This document shows positions 8,760-18,749 of a DNA stretch of 64,000 nt, piece by piece (position 1 is the stretch's first letter; every line of letters starts with the position of its first letter). Below the pieces are notes generated by a model. It was given only the letters and a program-made list of their open reading frames with translations, ran no database searches and was not told the origin of the DNA. The stretch is from Microbacterium arborescens. Lineage in GTDB: Bacteria; Actinomycetota; Actinomycetes; Actinomycetales; Microbacteriaceae. Position numbers and translations under genes: made by a program. The DNA lies in NCBI GenBank assembly GCA_003339645.1, contig QNUV01000041.1, positions 372,001-436,000 of the forward strand, given 5' to 3'.

Positions 8760-9577
8760 GGTTTTCCAATCAGCTCTGCGGGCACATGGTGACGCCCGAT
8801 GGGGAGCACGAGCGGCCGCCCCGTGAGCGGGTCGGGGATGACGCGGCTGTCGAGCCCGAACACCGCGCGCACGGTCTCGGCGGTCAGGACCTCTCCGGGG
8901 TCGCCGGCGCCGTAGAGGTGCCCGCCGGCCATCGCGACGAGGTAGTCGGCGTACCGCGCCGCGAGGTTCAGGTCGTGCAGAACCATGACGATCGTCGTGC
9001 CGCGACCGCGATTGAGGTCGGTGAGCAGGTCGAGCACGTCGATCTGGTGACTCACGTCGAGGAACGTCGTCGGTTCGTCGAGCAGGAGCACATCGGTCTG
9101 CTGGGCCAGCGCCATGGCGATCCACACACGCTGCCGCTGGCCGCCCGACAGCTCGTCGACGGAGCGATCGGCGATGGCGGCCGTGTCGGTCGCATCGAGC
9201 GCCTGGGCTACCGCCTCGTCGTCGGCCCGGGTCCAGCGGGCCAGCGGGCCATGGTGAGGCGTCCGGCCGCGGCTCACGAGATCGGAGACCGTGATGCCCT
9301 CGGGAGCGATCGGCGACTGCGGCAGCAGACCGAGATCACGAGCCACCCGCTTCGTCGGCAGCCGGTGGATGTCCTTCCCGTCGAGCAGCACGCTTCCGGA
9401 CCGCGGGGTGAGGAGCCGGGCCATCGATTTCAGCAGCGTCGATTTGCCGCATGCGTTGGCGCCGACGATCGCGGTGATACGGCCCCCGGGGACCGTGAGG
9501 TCGAGCTCGTCGACGATGACGCGGTCACCGTAGCCGAGACGGACGCCACGCGCTTCGAGAGAGCGGTCCGCGGTCAT
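8756..9577 (-). CDS. Iron-siderophore ABC transporter, ATP-binding protein
   Basis: 273 residues, FepC/FecE type. Walker A GANACGKST (an Ala-Cys variant of GxNGSGKST), signature LSGGQRQR, Walker B VLLLDEPTTFLD, and H-loop VLHDLN. It powers import of ferric siderophores with the two permeases encoded upstream. The ATG at 9577 has AGGAGG 7 bases upstream; the longer open frame to 10060 is a shadow of the permease gene. Its start overlaps the upstream permease stop and its stop overlaps the SIP start. Confidence 0.96.
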   Translation of the reverse strand: MTADRSLEARGVRLGYGDRVIVDELDLTVPGGRITAIVGANACGKSTLLKSMARLLTPRSGSVLLDGKDIHRLPTKRVARDLGLLPQSPIAPEGITVSDLVSRGRTPHHGPLARWTRADDEAVAQALDATDTAAIADRSVDELSGGQRQRVWIAMALAQQTDVLLLDEPTTFLDVSHQIDVLDLLTDLNRGRGTTIVMVLHDLNLAARYADYLVAMAGGHLYGAGDPGEVLTAETVRAVFGLDSRVIPDPLTGRPLVLPIGRHHVPAELIGKP

Positions 9578-10620
9578 AGTGAGCCTCCTGAGCGGCTGCT
9601 GCGGATGAGCAGGAAGATGAGATAGGGAGCACCCAGCACCCCGGTGACGACGCCGACGGGCAGGCGGATGCCCAGCAGATACTGCGCCGTGAGGTCGGCG
9701 ACCAGGACGAGGAGCGACCCGAACAGACCCGCGGCGAGAACCGGGGATCCGACGGGCCCCATCATTCGTGCGGCGATCGGGCCCGAGAGGAACGCGACGA
9801 ACGAGATCGGGCCGGCCGCTGCGGTGGCGAAGGCCAGGAGCGCGACGGCGGCGACGATGAGCAGGACGCGGCGGCGTTCGACGGGGACACCGAGAGCTGC
9901 CGCCGTGTCGTCGCCGAGGCGCATGAGCTCGAGGTCGCGAGTCAGCCACAGCAGAACGGGAACGACCACGACCATCGTGAGCGCCAGCGGGACCGCCTGA
10001 CCCCACGACGCTCCGTTGAGGTTGCCCGTGATCCACCGCATCGCGGCCTGAAGATCCCATTCCGCCGCGCGCGAGAGCACGTAGGACACGACGCTGTTGA
10101 AGATCGCCGCGACACCGATCCCGATGAGGATGAAGCGAGCCCCGGCACCCCCGTCCTTGAACGCGAGCAGGTAGATCATCAGCGCAGTCGCCAGTGCGGC
10201 GACGGTGGCCAGCAGCGAGATGCCCGCCTCGCTGAGCGACAGGAAGACGATGCCGACGACCGCCGCGGCACTCGCGCCGGCGTTGACGCCGATGATGTCG
10301 GGGCTGGCGAGCGGATTGCGCAGCATCGTCTGGAACACGGCGCCGCCCATTCCGAAGCAGAGACCCGTGAGGAGTGCGACGGTTGCCCGGGGCAGTCGTA
10401 GCTCGCCGACGGTGAACGAGGCACCGGGAACGGTCTGGCCGGTGATGACGCCCCAGACCTCGGCAGGGGTGTAGAAGGTCTGACCGACCATGAGCGAGAC
10501 CGCGTACATGACGACGACAGCTGTCAGCAGCGAGCCGACGACGACCCGTCTGCGCCAGGCGCGCCGCGTGCGACCGGCGACGACGACGTCGATGGTCGCA
10601 CGGGTGGCTGCGGCGGTCAC
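9574..10620 (-). CDS. Iron-siderophore ABC transporter permease (FecCD family)
   Basis: 348 residues, about nine or ten membrane helices. FecCD signatures are the LRLPRATVALLTG segment, QTMLRNPLASPDIIGVNAGAS near residues 97-116, and GPISFVAFLSGPIAARMMG, part of the ATPase contact region. The GTG start overlaps the stop of the upstream permease (GTGA). Forms a heterodimeric channel with that permease. Confidence 0.96.
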   Translation of the reverse strand: MTAAATRATIDVVVAGRTRRAWRRRVVVGSLLTAVVVMYAVSLMVGQTFYTPAEVWGVITGQTVPGASFTVGELRLPRATVALLTGLCFGMGGAVFQTMLRNPLASPDIIGVNAGASAAAVVGIVFLSLSEAGISLLATVAALATALMIYLLAFKDGGAGARFILIGIGVAAIFNSVVSYVLSRAAEWDLQAAMRWITGNLNGASWGQAVPLALTMVVVVPVLLWLTRDLELMRLGDDTAAALGVPVERRRVLLIVAAVALLAFATAAAGPISFVAFLSGPIAARMMGPVGSPVLAAGLFGSLLVLVADLTAQYLLGIRLPVGVVTGVLGAPYLIFLLIRSSRSGGSL

Positions 10621-11654
10621 AGGGCGCGCATCTTCTGTCGGCGGACGATCGCGATGAAGAACGGGGCTCCGATGAGCGCGGTCACGATTCCGACCTCGAC
10701 TTCCTGAGGGCGCGCGATCACACGGCCGACGACGTCGGCGACGATGAGAAGCCCCCCGCCGACGAGCGCCGAGACGGGGAGGAGCCAGCGGTGGTCGGGA
10801 CCGACGAGCAGGCGGCAGATGTGCGGCACGATCAGCCCGACGAAGCCGATGGGGCCGGCGACGGCGGTCGCGGCGCCGCAGAGGATGACGGCACCGAGTG
10901 CGGCGACCAGGCGCGCCGTGCGAACGCGCTCGCCGAGCCCCGCCGCGAGCTCGTCTCCGAGCGCGAGCGAGTTGAGTGCGGCGCTGGCCGCGAGGCAGAT
11001 GACCATTCCGACCGCGAGGAAGGGGAGTACGAGGAGGATCTTCTCGACGGTGGCACCGCCGACACCGCCGATCTGCCAGAACCGGAAGACGCTCATCACG
11101 TCGATGCGGGGGAGGAGGATGGCGCTGATCAGCGAGCTGAAGGCGACCGCCGTCGCCGCCCCCGCGAGAGCGAGTTTGAGAGGGCTCGCGCCGCCGCGGC
11201 CCAGGGACCCGATCGTGTAGACGAAGACGGCTGCGATGGCCGCGCCCAGCATGGCGAGCCAGATGTAGCCGAACGCGCTGGACACGCCGAAGAAGGCGAG
11301 CCCGATGACGACGGCGAGCGATGCGCCGCCGTTGATGCCGAGGATCTGCGGGTCCGCGAGGGGGTTGCGCGTGACACCCTGCATGACGGCGCCCGACACG
11401 GCGAGGGCCGCGCCCACGACCAACGCGAGCACCGTGCGCGGAACGCGCTTGGAGACGGCGGCCGCCGAGGTGCTCTCGATGCTCCCGGTGAGGCCCGCGA
11501 TGATGTCGTCGAAGGAGACGGCACGCGTTCCGAACGTCACCGAGACGATGGCCGCCACCAGGACGAGCAGCGCCAGGATGACGAGCCAGACGACCCGCCG
11601 CCGCCGCGAGTCGCGCCGCGGGGGCGCGTTCACGGCGGCGGGGGCCGTCGTCAT
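10617..11654 (-). CDS. Iron-siderophore ABC transporter permease (FecCD family)
   Basis: 345 residues from the ATG at 11654. Ten or so hydrophobic helices; VPRTVLALVVGAALAVSGA, MQGVTRNPLADPQILGINGG and GPIGFVGLIVPHICRLLVG are the family motifs, the last being the cytoplasmic coupling loop. Start choice is uncertain: an in-frame GTG at 11669 is 15 bases upstream and neither has a clear ribosome site. It follows the binding-protein gene closely. Partner of the downstream permease in ferric-siderophore uptake. Confidence 0.94.
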   Translation of the reverse strand: MTTAPAAVNAPPRRDSRRRRVVWLVILALLVLVAAIVSVTFGTRAVSFDDIIAGLTGSIESTSAAAVSKRVPRTVLALVVGAALAVSGAVMQGVTRNPLADPQILGINGGASLAVVIGLAFFGVSSAFGYIWLAMLGAAIAAVFVYTIGSLGRGGASPLKLALAGAATAVAFSSLISAILLPRIDVMSVFRFWQIGGVGGATVEKILLVLPFLAVGMVICLAASAALNSLALGDELAAGLGERVRTARLVAALGAVILCGAATAVAGPIGFVGLIVPHICRLLVGPDHRWLLPVSALVGGGLLIVADVVGRVIARPQEVEVGIVTALIGAPFFIAIVRRQKMRAL

Positions 11655-11694
11655 GGTCGGAACGCTCACGGCATCCGGAGCAGGTCGGCTGCGA

Positions 11695-12735
11695 TCACGA
11701 GCTCGCCTTCGCGGCAGCCGCACCGATCATGTCGACGTACTCCGAGGTCAGCGGATCGGTGATCGAAAGGGGGCTGGGGTTGGCGGCGGCAGCGAGCGGG
11801 TCGTTCGCCGCGGGCAGCACGACGACGGCTCCCGACGCGACGGCGGGGATCCGCGAGAGCAGCGGGTCGGCCTGCATCGCCGCGAGCGTGGTGTCATCGC
11901 CGTAGGTCACGAGCACCTGCAGGTCGGCGAATCGCTCGATCTCTTCGGTGCTGTTGGTGATCCAGAACTGGTCGGTGCCCTTCGACTGCTCGGCGACGGT
12001 CGTCGCCGGGGTCAGCCCCAGGTCCTCGAGGAAGAGCGGGCGCGGGTCGGCCGTCGAGTAGAAGCCGATCTGGCTCAGGTCGGTCGCGTCGAACGAGCTG
12101 AACAGCGTCGTCTTGCCGGCGATGTCGGGGTACGCGCCCGTCAGATCGTTCAGGTGTGCGGTCAGGTCGTCGACGAGGGTCTCCGCCTCGTCCTTGAGCC
12201 CGAGGGCCGTGCCGTTCATGACGGTGAGCTCCTGCCAGCTGGTGCCCCAGGCGATGTCGGGGTAAGCCACGACCGGGGCGATCTTGCTCAGGGTGTCGTA
12301 GTCGTCCTGCGTCAGCCCCGAGTAGGCGGCGAGGATGACGTCGGGCTGGGTGTCGGCGACGGCCTCGAAGTCGATGCCCTCGGCCTCGTCGAAGAGGACG
12401 GGCGTCTCGCCGCCGAGCTCGTCGAGCTTGTCCTTCACCCAGGGGAGGATGCCGTCGCCGTCATCGTCGCCCCAGGTCACCGCGGGCATGCCGACGGGCA
12501 CGACGCCCAGAGCGAGCGCGGCCTCCTGGTTTCCCCACGAGACGGTCGCGACCCTCGTGGGCTTGCTCTCGATCGTCGTCTGTCCGAACGCGTGATCGAT
12601 GGTGACGGGGAAAGCGTCGGACGACGCGTCGCTCGAAGCGGCGGGCGCCGAGTCGGGAGCCGCGGTCGAACCGCAGCCGGCGAGGAGCAGCGTGGCTGCG
12701 ATGAGGGCTGCGGCGGCTGTGCGGATGCGGGGCAC
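11695..12735 (-). CDS. Iron-siderophore ABC transporter substrate-binding lipoprotein
   Basis: 346 residues, FecB/FepB type. The N-terminus is a lipoprotein signal (MPRIRTAAAALIAATLLLAGC, cleavage before the Cys at about 21), followed by a flexible Ala/Ser linker and a two-lobed periplasmic-binding fold (VATVSWGNQEAALALGV..., DFEAVADTQPDVILAAYSG). Anchored outside the membrane, it captures ferric siderophore for the permease pair. The GTG at 12735 has TGGAGGA 6 bases upstream. First gene of the operon; a DtxR-like box lies 22 bases before it. Confidence 0.95.
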   Translation of the reverse strand: MPRIRTAAAALIAATLLLAGCGSTAAPDSAPAASSDASSDAFPVTIDHAFGQTTIESKPTRVATVSWGNQEAALALGVVPVGMPAVTWGDDDGDGILPWVKDKLDELGGETPVLFDEAEGIDFEAVADTQPDVILAAYSGLTQDDYDTLSKIAPVVAYPDIAWGTSWQELTVMNGTALGLKDEAETLVDDLTAHLNDLTGAYPDIAGKTTLFSSFDATDLSQIGFYSTADPRPLFLEDLGLTPATTVAEQSKGTDQFWITNSTEEIERFADLQVLVTYGDDTTLAAMQADPLLSRIPAVASGAVVVLPAANDPLAAAANPSPLSITDPLTSEYVDMIGAAAAKASS

Positions 12736-12757
12736 AGTGTCCTCCAGAGGAGAGGTG

Positions 12758-12775
12758 AGTAAGGGCAGGCTTACT
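12758..12775 (-). promoter_or_regulatory. DtxR/IdeR-like iron box
   Basis: AGTAAG-6-CTTACT, a perfect dyad of 18 bases, centred about 32 bases before the binding-protein start. It resembles the actinobacterial iron box (TTAGGTTAG-CTAACCTAA type) in its half-site layout, though it is not an exact match. Its place in front of a siderophore uptake operon makes iron repression by a DtxR-family regulator likely. Confidence 0.65.
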
Positions 12776-12937
12776 TTACGTCCGCGGTGCCCATCCCGCC
12801 AATCCGCTGCAGCCGGACTGAAGGTGCTGCGCCGCGTGGTTCTCGGCAGCTCGAGGAACGGCCGCGCCGACACCGAGTAGGATGAGAGGCTGGCCGTTCG
12901 GCCGCCCCTCCCTGTCCCTGACGATTGGACGATCGCT

Positions 12938-14536
12938 GTGCTCGCCGTGCACGACCTCGAAATCCGCGTGGGCGCGCGCACGCTGATGTCGGACGTGTCC
13001 TTCCGCGTCTCCGACGGAGACAAGATCGGACTCGTCGGTCGCAACGGCGCCGGCAAGACCACTCTGACCAAGGTGCTCGCCGGCGACCTGCTGCCCAGCG
13101 ACGGCAAGGTCGAACGCTCGGGCGAGCTCGGCTACCTGCCGCAGGACCCGCGCTCGGGTGACCCGGAGATGCTCGCACGCACGCGCATCCTCGACGCCCG
13201 CGGCCTCGGCACGATCGCGGTGGAGATGCAGAGCGCGTCGCTCGAGATGGGTTCGGATGACGAAGCCGCGGCGGCCAAGGCCATGCGCCGGTACGGCAAT
13301 CTCATGGAGCGGTTCGAAGCGCTCGGCGGTTACGCGGCCGAGGCCGAGGCCGCATCGATCGCCCATAATCTGTCGCTGCCCGACCGCATCCTCGATCAGC
13401 CGCTGAAGACCCTCTCCGGTGGGCAGCGGCGGCGCATCGAGCTGGCCCGCATCCTGTTCTCGGACGCGCAGACGATGATCCTCGACGAGCCGACGAACCA
13501 CCTCGATGCCGACAGCGTCGTGTGGCTGCGGGAGTTCCTCAAGGGGTACAAGGGTGGCCTGATCGTCATCAGCCACGACGTCGAACTCGTCGGCGAGACC
13601 GTGAATCGCGTCTTCTACCTCGACGCCATGCGTCAGGTCATCGACGTCTACAACATGAACTGGAAGAACTACCTGCGCCAGCGCGTCGCGGATGAGGAGC
13701 GTCGCAAGAAGGAGCGCGCCAACGCCGAGAAGAAGGCGACCGCCCTGCAGCAGCAGGCGGCCCGCTTCGGCGCGAAGGCGAGCAAGGCAGCAGCCGCGCA
13801 TCAGATGGTGGCGCGCGCCGAGAAGCTCCTCTCGGGTCTCGACGAGGTTCGCCAGGAAGATCGCGTCGCGAAGCTGCGCTTCCCCAAGCCCGCCCCCTGC
13901 GGGAAGACGCCCCTCATGGCGTCGGGGCTGTCGAAGTCGTACGGTTCGCTGGAGATCTTCACCGACGTCGATCTCGCCATCGACCGCGGGTCGAAGGTCG
14001 TCGTCCTCGGTCTCAACGGTGCCGGCAAGACGACGCTGCTGCGCATCCTCGCGGGCGTGGACCAGCCCGACACGGGCGTGCTCGAGCCCGGGCACGGCCT
14101 TCGCATCGGCTATTACGCGCAGGAGCACGAGAACCTCGATGTGGCGCGGTCGGTGCTCCAGAACATGATGTCTGCCGCGCCCGACATCACCGAGACCGAG
14201 GCGCGCAAGGTGCTCGGATCGTTCCTGTTCACCGGGGACGACGTGCTCAAGCCCGCCGGGGTGCTCTCCGGCGGCGAGAAGACCCGTCTGTCGCTGGCGA
14301 CCCTCGTCGTCTCGTCGGCCAACATGCTGCTGCTCGACGAGCCGACCAACAACCTCGATCCCGCGTCACGCGACGAGATCCTCGGCGCGCTCGCTCACTA
14401 CGAGGGCGCCGTCGTCTTGGTGTCGCACGATGAGGGAGCCGTCGAGGCGCTCAATCCCGAGCGTGTGCTGATCCTTCCCGACGGCGTCGAGGACATCTGG
14501 GGACGCGACTACCTCGAGCTCATCACCCTGGCCTGA
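12938..14536 (+). CDS. ABC-F family ATPase (ribosome-associated)
   Basis: 532 residues with two ABC domains and no membrane helices. First domain: Walker A GRNGAGKTT near residue 36, signature LSGGQRRR, Walker B MILDEPTNHLD. Linker: charged, coiled-coil-like residues about 245-300 (EERRKKERANAEKKATALQQQ). Second domain: GLNGAGKTT, LSGGEKTR, LLLDEPTNNLD. ABC-F proteins act on ribosomes as translation factors or antibiotic protectors; this one looks like the housekeeping actinobacterial type (Rv1473-like), which also lies near suf in mycobacteria. GTG start. Confidence 0.93.
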   Translation: MLAVHDLEIRVGARTLMSDVSFRVSDGDKIGLVGRNGAGKTTLTKVLAGDLLPSDGKVERSGELGYLPQDPRSGDPEMLARTRILDARGLGTIAVEMQSASLEMGSDDEAAAAKAMRRYGNLMERFEALGGYAAEAEAASIAHNLSLPDRILDQPLKTLSGGQRRRIELARILFSDAQTMILDEPTNHLDADSVVWLREFLKGYKGGLIVISHDVELVGETVNRVFYLDAMRQVIDVYNMNWKNYLRQRVADEERRKKERANAEKKATALQQQAARFGAKASKAAAAHQMVARAEKLLSGLDEVRQEDRVAKLRFPKPAPCGKTPLMASGLSKSYGSLEIFTDVDLAIDRGSKVVVLGLNGAGKTTLLRILAGVDQPDTGVLEPGHGLRIGYYAQEHENLDVARSVLQNMMSAAPDITETEARKVLGSFLFTGDDVLKPAGVLSGGEKTRLSLATLVVSSANMLLLDEPTNNLDPASRDEILGALAHYEGAVVLVSHDEGAVEALNPERVLILPDGVEDIWGRDYLELITLA

Positions 14537-14551
14537 CGGCCCGGGGCGCGA

Positions 14552-15475
14552 TCAGCTGCGCGTCGAGTCGAGGATCGCGTCCTCGTCCTCCATGTCGCGG
14601 TCGCGCTTCACGTCGCGGCGGCGCCGGAGGCTCGCCGGGACGACGGACGCCTCACCCGAGCCGGATGCCGTGGCCGCGGGCGCCGGTGATTCGGCTGCCT
14701 CGGGCGCTGCGAGCGCGGCGGCCGCAGCATCCTCTTCGTCCTCACGTCGGTGCCGGCGCTCGGTGCGGATCATGTACCAGATGAAGACGAAGCCCATGAT
14801 CGCGAACAGGATCCACTGGATCGCGTACGACAGGTGCGGTCCCGGGTCCTCGGACGGGATCGGCATGGCACCGAGACCGTCGGCCGGCGCGGGATCCTCC
14901 GAGACGAGGAGCCCGTATGCCGATGTCACGACATCGCCGGTCAGGCGGGCTTCGTCGGCGACGAGGTCGACGTTGATCGTCGGGACCTGACCGTCGGGGG
15001 CCGACCGCCCCGAGGTGGGCGCCGCCTCGGCGGGCTTGAGGCGAGCGACCACCGTCACCGTGCCCGAGGGCGGTGCGGCGATCGCGGCGGGTTCGGGGCT
15101 GTCGGATGCCGGGGGTACCCAGCCGCGATCGACGATGAAGATCCGTCCGTCCGTCGTCTCGAACGGCACGAGCACCTCGAAGGCGGAGGTGCCTCCGTGG
15201 GGGCGGTTGCGCACCAGCACCTGGTCGTCGGCCCGGTACTCGCCGATGAGCTCCACGGGGTGCCACTCGTCGGCCGGATCGAACTCGGTCCCGGACGGGA
15301 GGATCTCCGACAGTGCCGCGGGATCGGCGTCGTAGTTGCGCTCGACGAGCTCGAGCTGCGCGCTCCGCTCCTCGTTGCGCGTGAACTGCCAGTTCGACAG
15401 GTAGGCGCAGGCGATCGCGAAGGCGATGGCGACGGCGACATAGCCGGTCCAACGCAGGGCGGTCTTACCTCTCAT
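14552..15475 (-). CDS. SURF1 family cytochrome oxidase biogenesis protein
   Basis: 307 residues. An N-terminal helix (about 12-28), a large extracytoplasmic domain with LSNWQFTRNEER, VLVRNRPHGG and IFIVDRGWVPP typical of SURF1/Shy1, and a second helix near 215-235 (YAIQWILFAIMGFVFIWYMIR). A long Ala/Glu-rich cytoplasmic tail follows. It assists assembly of aa3 oxidase, consistent with ctaA/ctaB in the window. The ATG overlaps the stop of the upstream small gene (ATGA). The last helix pair motif is fully present, so the gene is intact. Confidence 0.93.
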   Translation of the reverse strand: MRGKTALRWTGYVAVAIAFAIACAYLSNWQFTRNEERSAQLELVERNYDADPAALSEILPSGTEFDPADEWHPVELIGEYRADDQVLVRNRPHGGTSAFEVLVPFETTDGRIFIVDRGWVPPASDSPEPAAIAAPPSGTVTVVARLKPAEAAPTSGRSAPDGQVPTINVDLVADEARLTGDVVTSAYGLLVSEDPAPADGLGAMPIPSEDPGPHLSYAIQWILFAIMGFVFIWYMIRTERRHRREDEEDAAAAALAAPEAAESPAPAATASGSGEASVVPASLRRRRDVKRDRDMEDEDAILDSTRS

Positions 15476-15687
15476 GATGCGCCCGCCTCGGTCGTGTCCA
15501 CGACGAGACGCTCCACGCTGACGGGGAAGTCCCGCGCCGCGACGAACTCGCGCAGGTATGCGACGTGGTCGTCGCACGCCACCCAGATCTTCCGCCGGTC
15601 GGCGGCGTGGATGCGGGGGTTGCGCCAGATGACCCGCCACCGTGCCGACGCGCGGCATCCGGCGCGGGAGCACTCGATGTCGTTCAC
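15472..15687 (-). CDS. Small cysteine/histidine protein, unknown function
   Basis: 71 residues, GTG start overlapping the stop of the upstream DUF3099 gene; its stop overlaps the SURF1 start. It has CSRAGC near the N-terminus and CDDH in the middle, a possible zinc site, and a conserved-looking WRNPRIHAADRRKIWVAC segment. The longer frame to 16044 is a shadow of DUF3099. Tight coupling suggests one operon DUF3099 - this gene - SURF1. I do not recognise a named family. Confidence 0.8.
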   Translation of the reverse strand: MNDIECSRAGCRASARWRVIWRNPRIHAADRRKIWVACDDHVAYLREFVAARDFPVSVERLVVDTTEAGAS

Positions 15688-16034
15688 TCCGGCCGTGACT
15701 CCCGGATCTCGATGACGGTCGGTTTCGCAGGCGCCTGCGGCTCGCGCGTGGTTTCGTCGGGGTGCTCGGGCAGCGCTGCGAGGGGCGAGACGGCAGCGGG
15801 CTCCCGCACATCGTCTCCCACGTTCGCGATCACGACGGCGATGTACGGCAGGAACACCGCTCCGACCGCGAAGGCCGCCGTGTGCCAGCCGTAGGGGGTG
15901 ATGACGACCATGAGGACGAAGCACACCACGCGTACCGCCATCATGATGAAGTACTTCGTCATGCGACGGTTCGAGTCGTCGTGCGGGGCTCGCGGGAGCG
16001 AGGTCGCCGACGGGGTGGCGGGCTGATGCTTCAC
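15684..16034 (-). CDS. DUF3099 family membrane protein
   Basis: 116 residues. Two membrane helices (about 25-48 and 51-72) preceded by RRMTKYFIMMAVRVVCFVL, the core of DUF3099, an actinobacterial family of unknown function. The C-terminal 45 residues are acidic and Pro-rich. GTG start at 16034 has no ribosome site. First gene of a three-gene operon with SURF1. Confidence 0.88.
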   Translation of the reverse strand: MKHQPATPSATSLPRAPHDDSNRRMTKYFIMMAVRVVCFVLMVVITPYGWHTAAFAVGAVFLPYIAVVIANVGDDVREPAAVSPLAALPEHPDETTREPQAPAKPTVIEIRESRPE

Positions 16035-16076
16035 GGTGCATCAAGGATACGCCCGCGGGGCCGGGGGAGGCCGGTC

Positions 16077-17340
<1,264 letters not shown>

Positions 17341-17354
17341 CGCGGCGCCGAGCG

Positions 17355-18044
17355 TCAGGAGAGCGCGGCGACTATCTCGCGCGCGAGTCGATCGGGCTGC
17401 GATAACTGGGGCCAGTGGCCTGAGCCGAGCTCGACGACCGTGACGTCCTCGAGCGCCTCGAACTCGGCGAGGAAGGGTGGCCATGCCGCCAGCATCTCGC
17501 GGATTCCGGGTTCGTCGGCCGAGCCCGACAGGACGGTCACTGGGATGCCGTGACGGCGTGCGTCGTCGAGATCGACCGCATCGGTCGGCACCGCTGCCGG
17601 AACCGGGTGCGTGCGGGCCGCCCACCGGGAGCGCGTGCCGTCGTCGAGGTCGGCGACATCCGGCTCGTCGAAGAACTCCCAACCGGGAAACGGCACGACG
17701 CCGTCGACGACCGGGAACGCCGAGATCTCAGCGCCGGGCGCGGGCGGGAGGGTGTCGACGAGGACGACCCGCGCGATGCGATCGGGGCGCCGGTCGGCGG
17801 CCGCCCACGCGACGTTCCCGCCGCCGCTGTGCCCCACGAGGGCGAGCTGGCCGGGAAGGTCGTCGATGCGGGCGACCACCGCGTCGACCCAGTCGCGGAG
17901 GGTCGCCGAGACCGCTCCGGCGGTGTCGCCGACGCCGGGCATCGTGAGGGCGTTCGGGTGATGCCCCGCATCGCGGAGGGCGGGGACGACGTCGTCCCAG
18001 GACGAGGCGTCGAGCCAGAGGCCCGGGATGAGGATCACGTGCAT
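17355..18044 (-). CDS. Alpha/beta hydrolase
   Basis: 229 residues, a compact cytoplasmic alpha/beta hydrolase. IPGLWLDASSW near residue 6 is the oxyanion-side HG-like motif, GHSGGG (about 70-75) carries the nucleophile Ser, an acid lies in the VTVLSGSADEPG strand, and GSGHWPQLSQPD supplies the His. A TACGGT box 6 bases before the ATG suggests leaderless expression. Substrate unknown. Confidence 0.88.
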   Translation of the reverse strand: MHVILIPGLWLDASSWDDVVPALRDAGHHPNALTMPGVGDTAGAVSATLRDWVDAVVARIDDLPGQLALVGHSGGGNVAWAAADRRPDRIARVVLVDTLPPAPGAEISAFPVVDGVVPFPGWEFFDEPDVADLDDGTRSRWAARTHPVPAAVPTDAVDLDDARRHGIPVTVLSGSADEPGIREMLAAWPPFLAEFEALEDVTVVELGSGHWPQLSQPDRLAREIVAALS

Positions 18045-18087
18045 GACCCGACCGTAGCGCTCGGCCCGGACAGGCGACAGCCTCGCG

Positions 18088-18723
18088 TCAGGGGAGGAGC
18101 GCGATGACCTCTCGCAGGTCGACCGGGCCGACCACGAGGTCCGCCTGGCGGCGCACCGCGGGCTTGGCGTTGAAGGCGATGCCGAGGCCGGCAGCCGCCA
18201 TCATCCGCAGATCGTTCGCCCCGTCGCCGATGGCGATGGTCCGGGCGAGGGGGACGTCGTGACCGCGCGCCCATTCGCGCAGCGACGCCGCTTTGGCCTC
18301 CGCGTCGACGATGTCGCCCGCGACCGTGCCGTCGAGCGTCGCGCCGTCGGAGCCCAGCCGATTGGCGCGCCACAGGTCGACCCCCAGGCCGGGAGCGATG
18401 TGGTCGAGCACCTCGTGGAAGCCCCCGGAGACGACGGCGGCCGCGCCGCCGCGCTCGTGGATCGCCGCGATCAGCTCACGCGCGCCCGGTGTCGGCTCGA
18501 CGCGCGACCGCACCCGCTCGAAGGCCGTGAGCGGAACAGCCGCGAGCTGCGCGACGCGTGAACGCAGACTCGACGCGAAATCGACCTCGCCGCGCATCGC
18601 CGCCTCCGTCGCGGCGGCGACCTCCGCCCCGCGTCCCGCTTCGTCGGCGATGAGTTCGATGACCTCGTTGCGCAAGAGGGTCGAGTCGGCATCGAAGACG
18701 ACGAGGAAACGCGCGTGGGGCAT
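18088..18723 (-). CDS. serB: Phosphoserine phosphatase
   Basis: 211 residues, HAD superfamily. Last step of serine synthesis, O-phosphoserine to serine. Motif I FDADSTL (nucleophile Asp at about 10, Asp at 12), motif II VSGGF, motif III Lys in DAEAKAASL and motif IV GDGANDLRMMAAAGLG. No ACT domain is present, unlike mycobacterial SerB. ATG at 18723 with TAGCGT 7 bases upstream. Adjacent to glgC but probably separately expressed. Confidence 0.93.
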   Translation of the reverse strand: MPHARFLVVFDADSTLLRNEVIELIADEAGRGAEVAAATEAAMRGEVDFASSLRSRVAQLAAVPLTAFERVRSRVEPTPGARELIAAIHERGGAAAVVSGGFHEVLDHIAPGLGVDLWRANRLGSDGATLDGTVAGDIVDAEAKAASLREWARGHDVPLARTIAIGDGANDLRMMAAAGLGIAFNAKPAVRRQADLVVGPVDLREVIALLP

Positions 18724-18749
18724 GACCACCACGCTAGCGGGAACGCACG

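Noticed and set aside
15684-16044. N-terminal extension of the small Cys/His gene
   Set aside because: It is the alternate frame of DUF3099; the GTG at 15687 with stop overlap is the better start.
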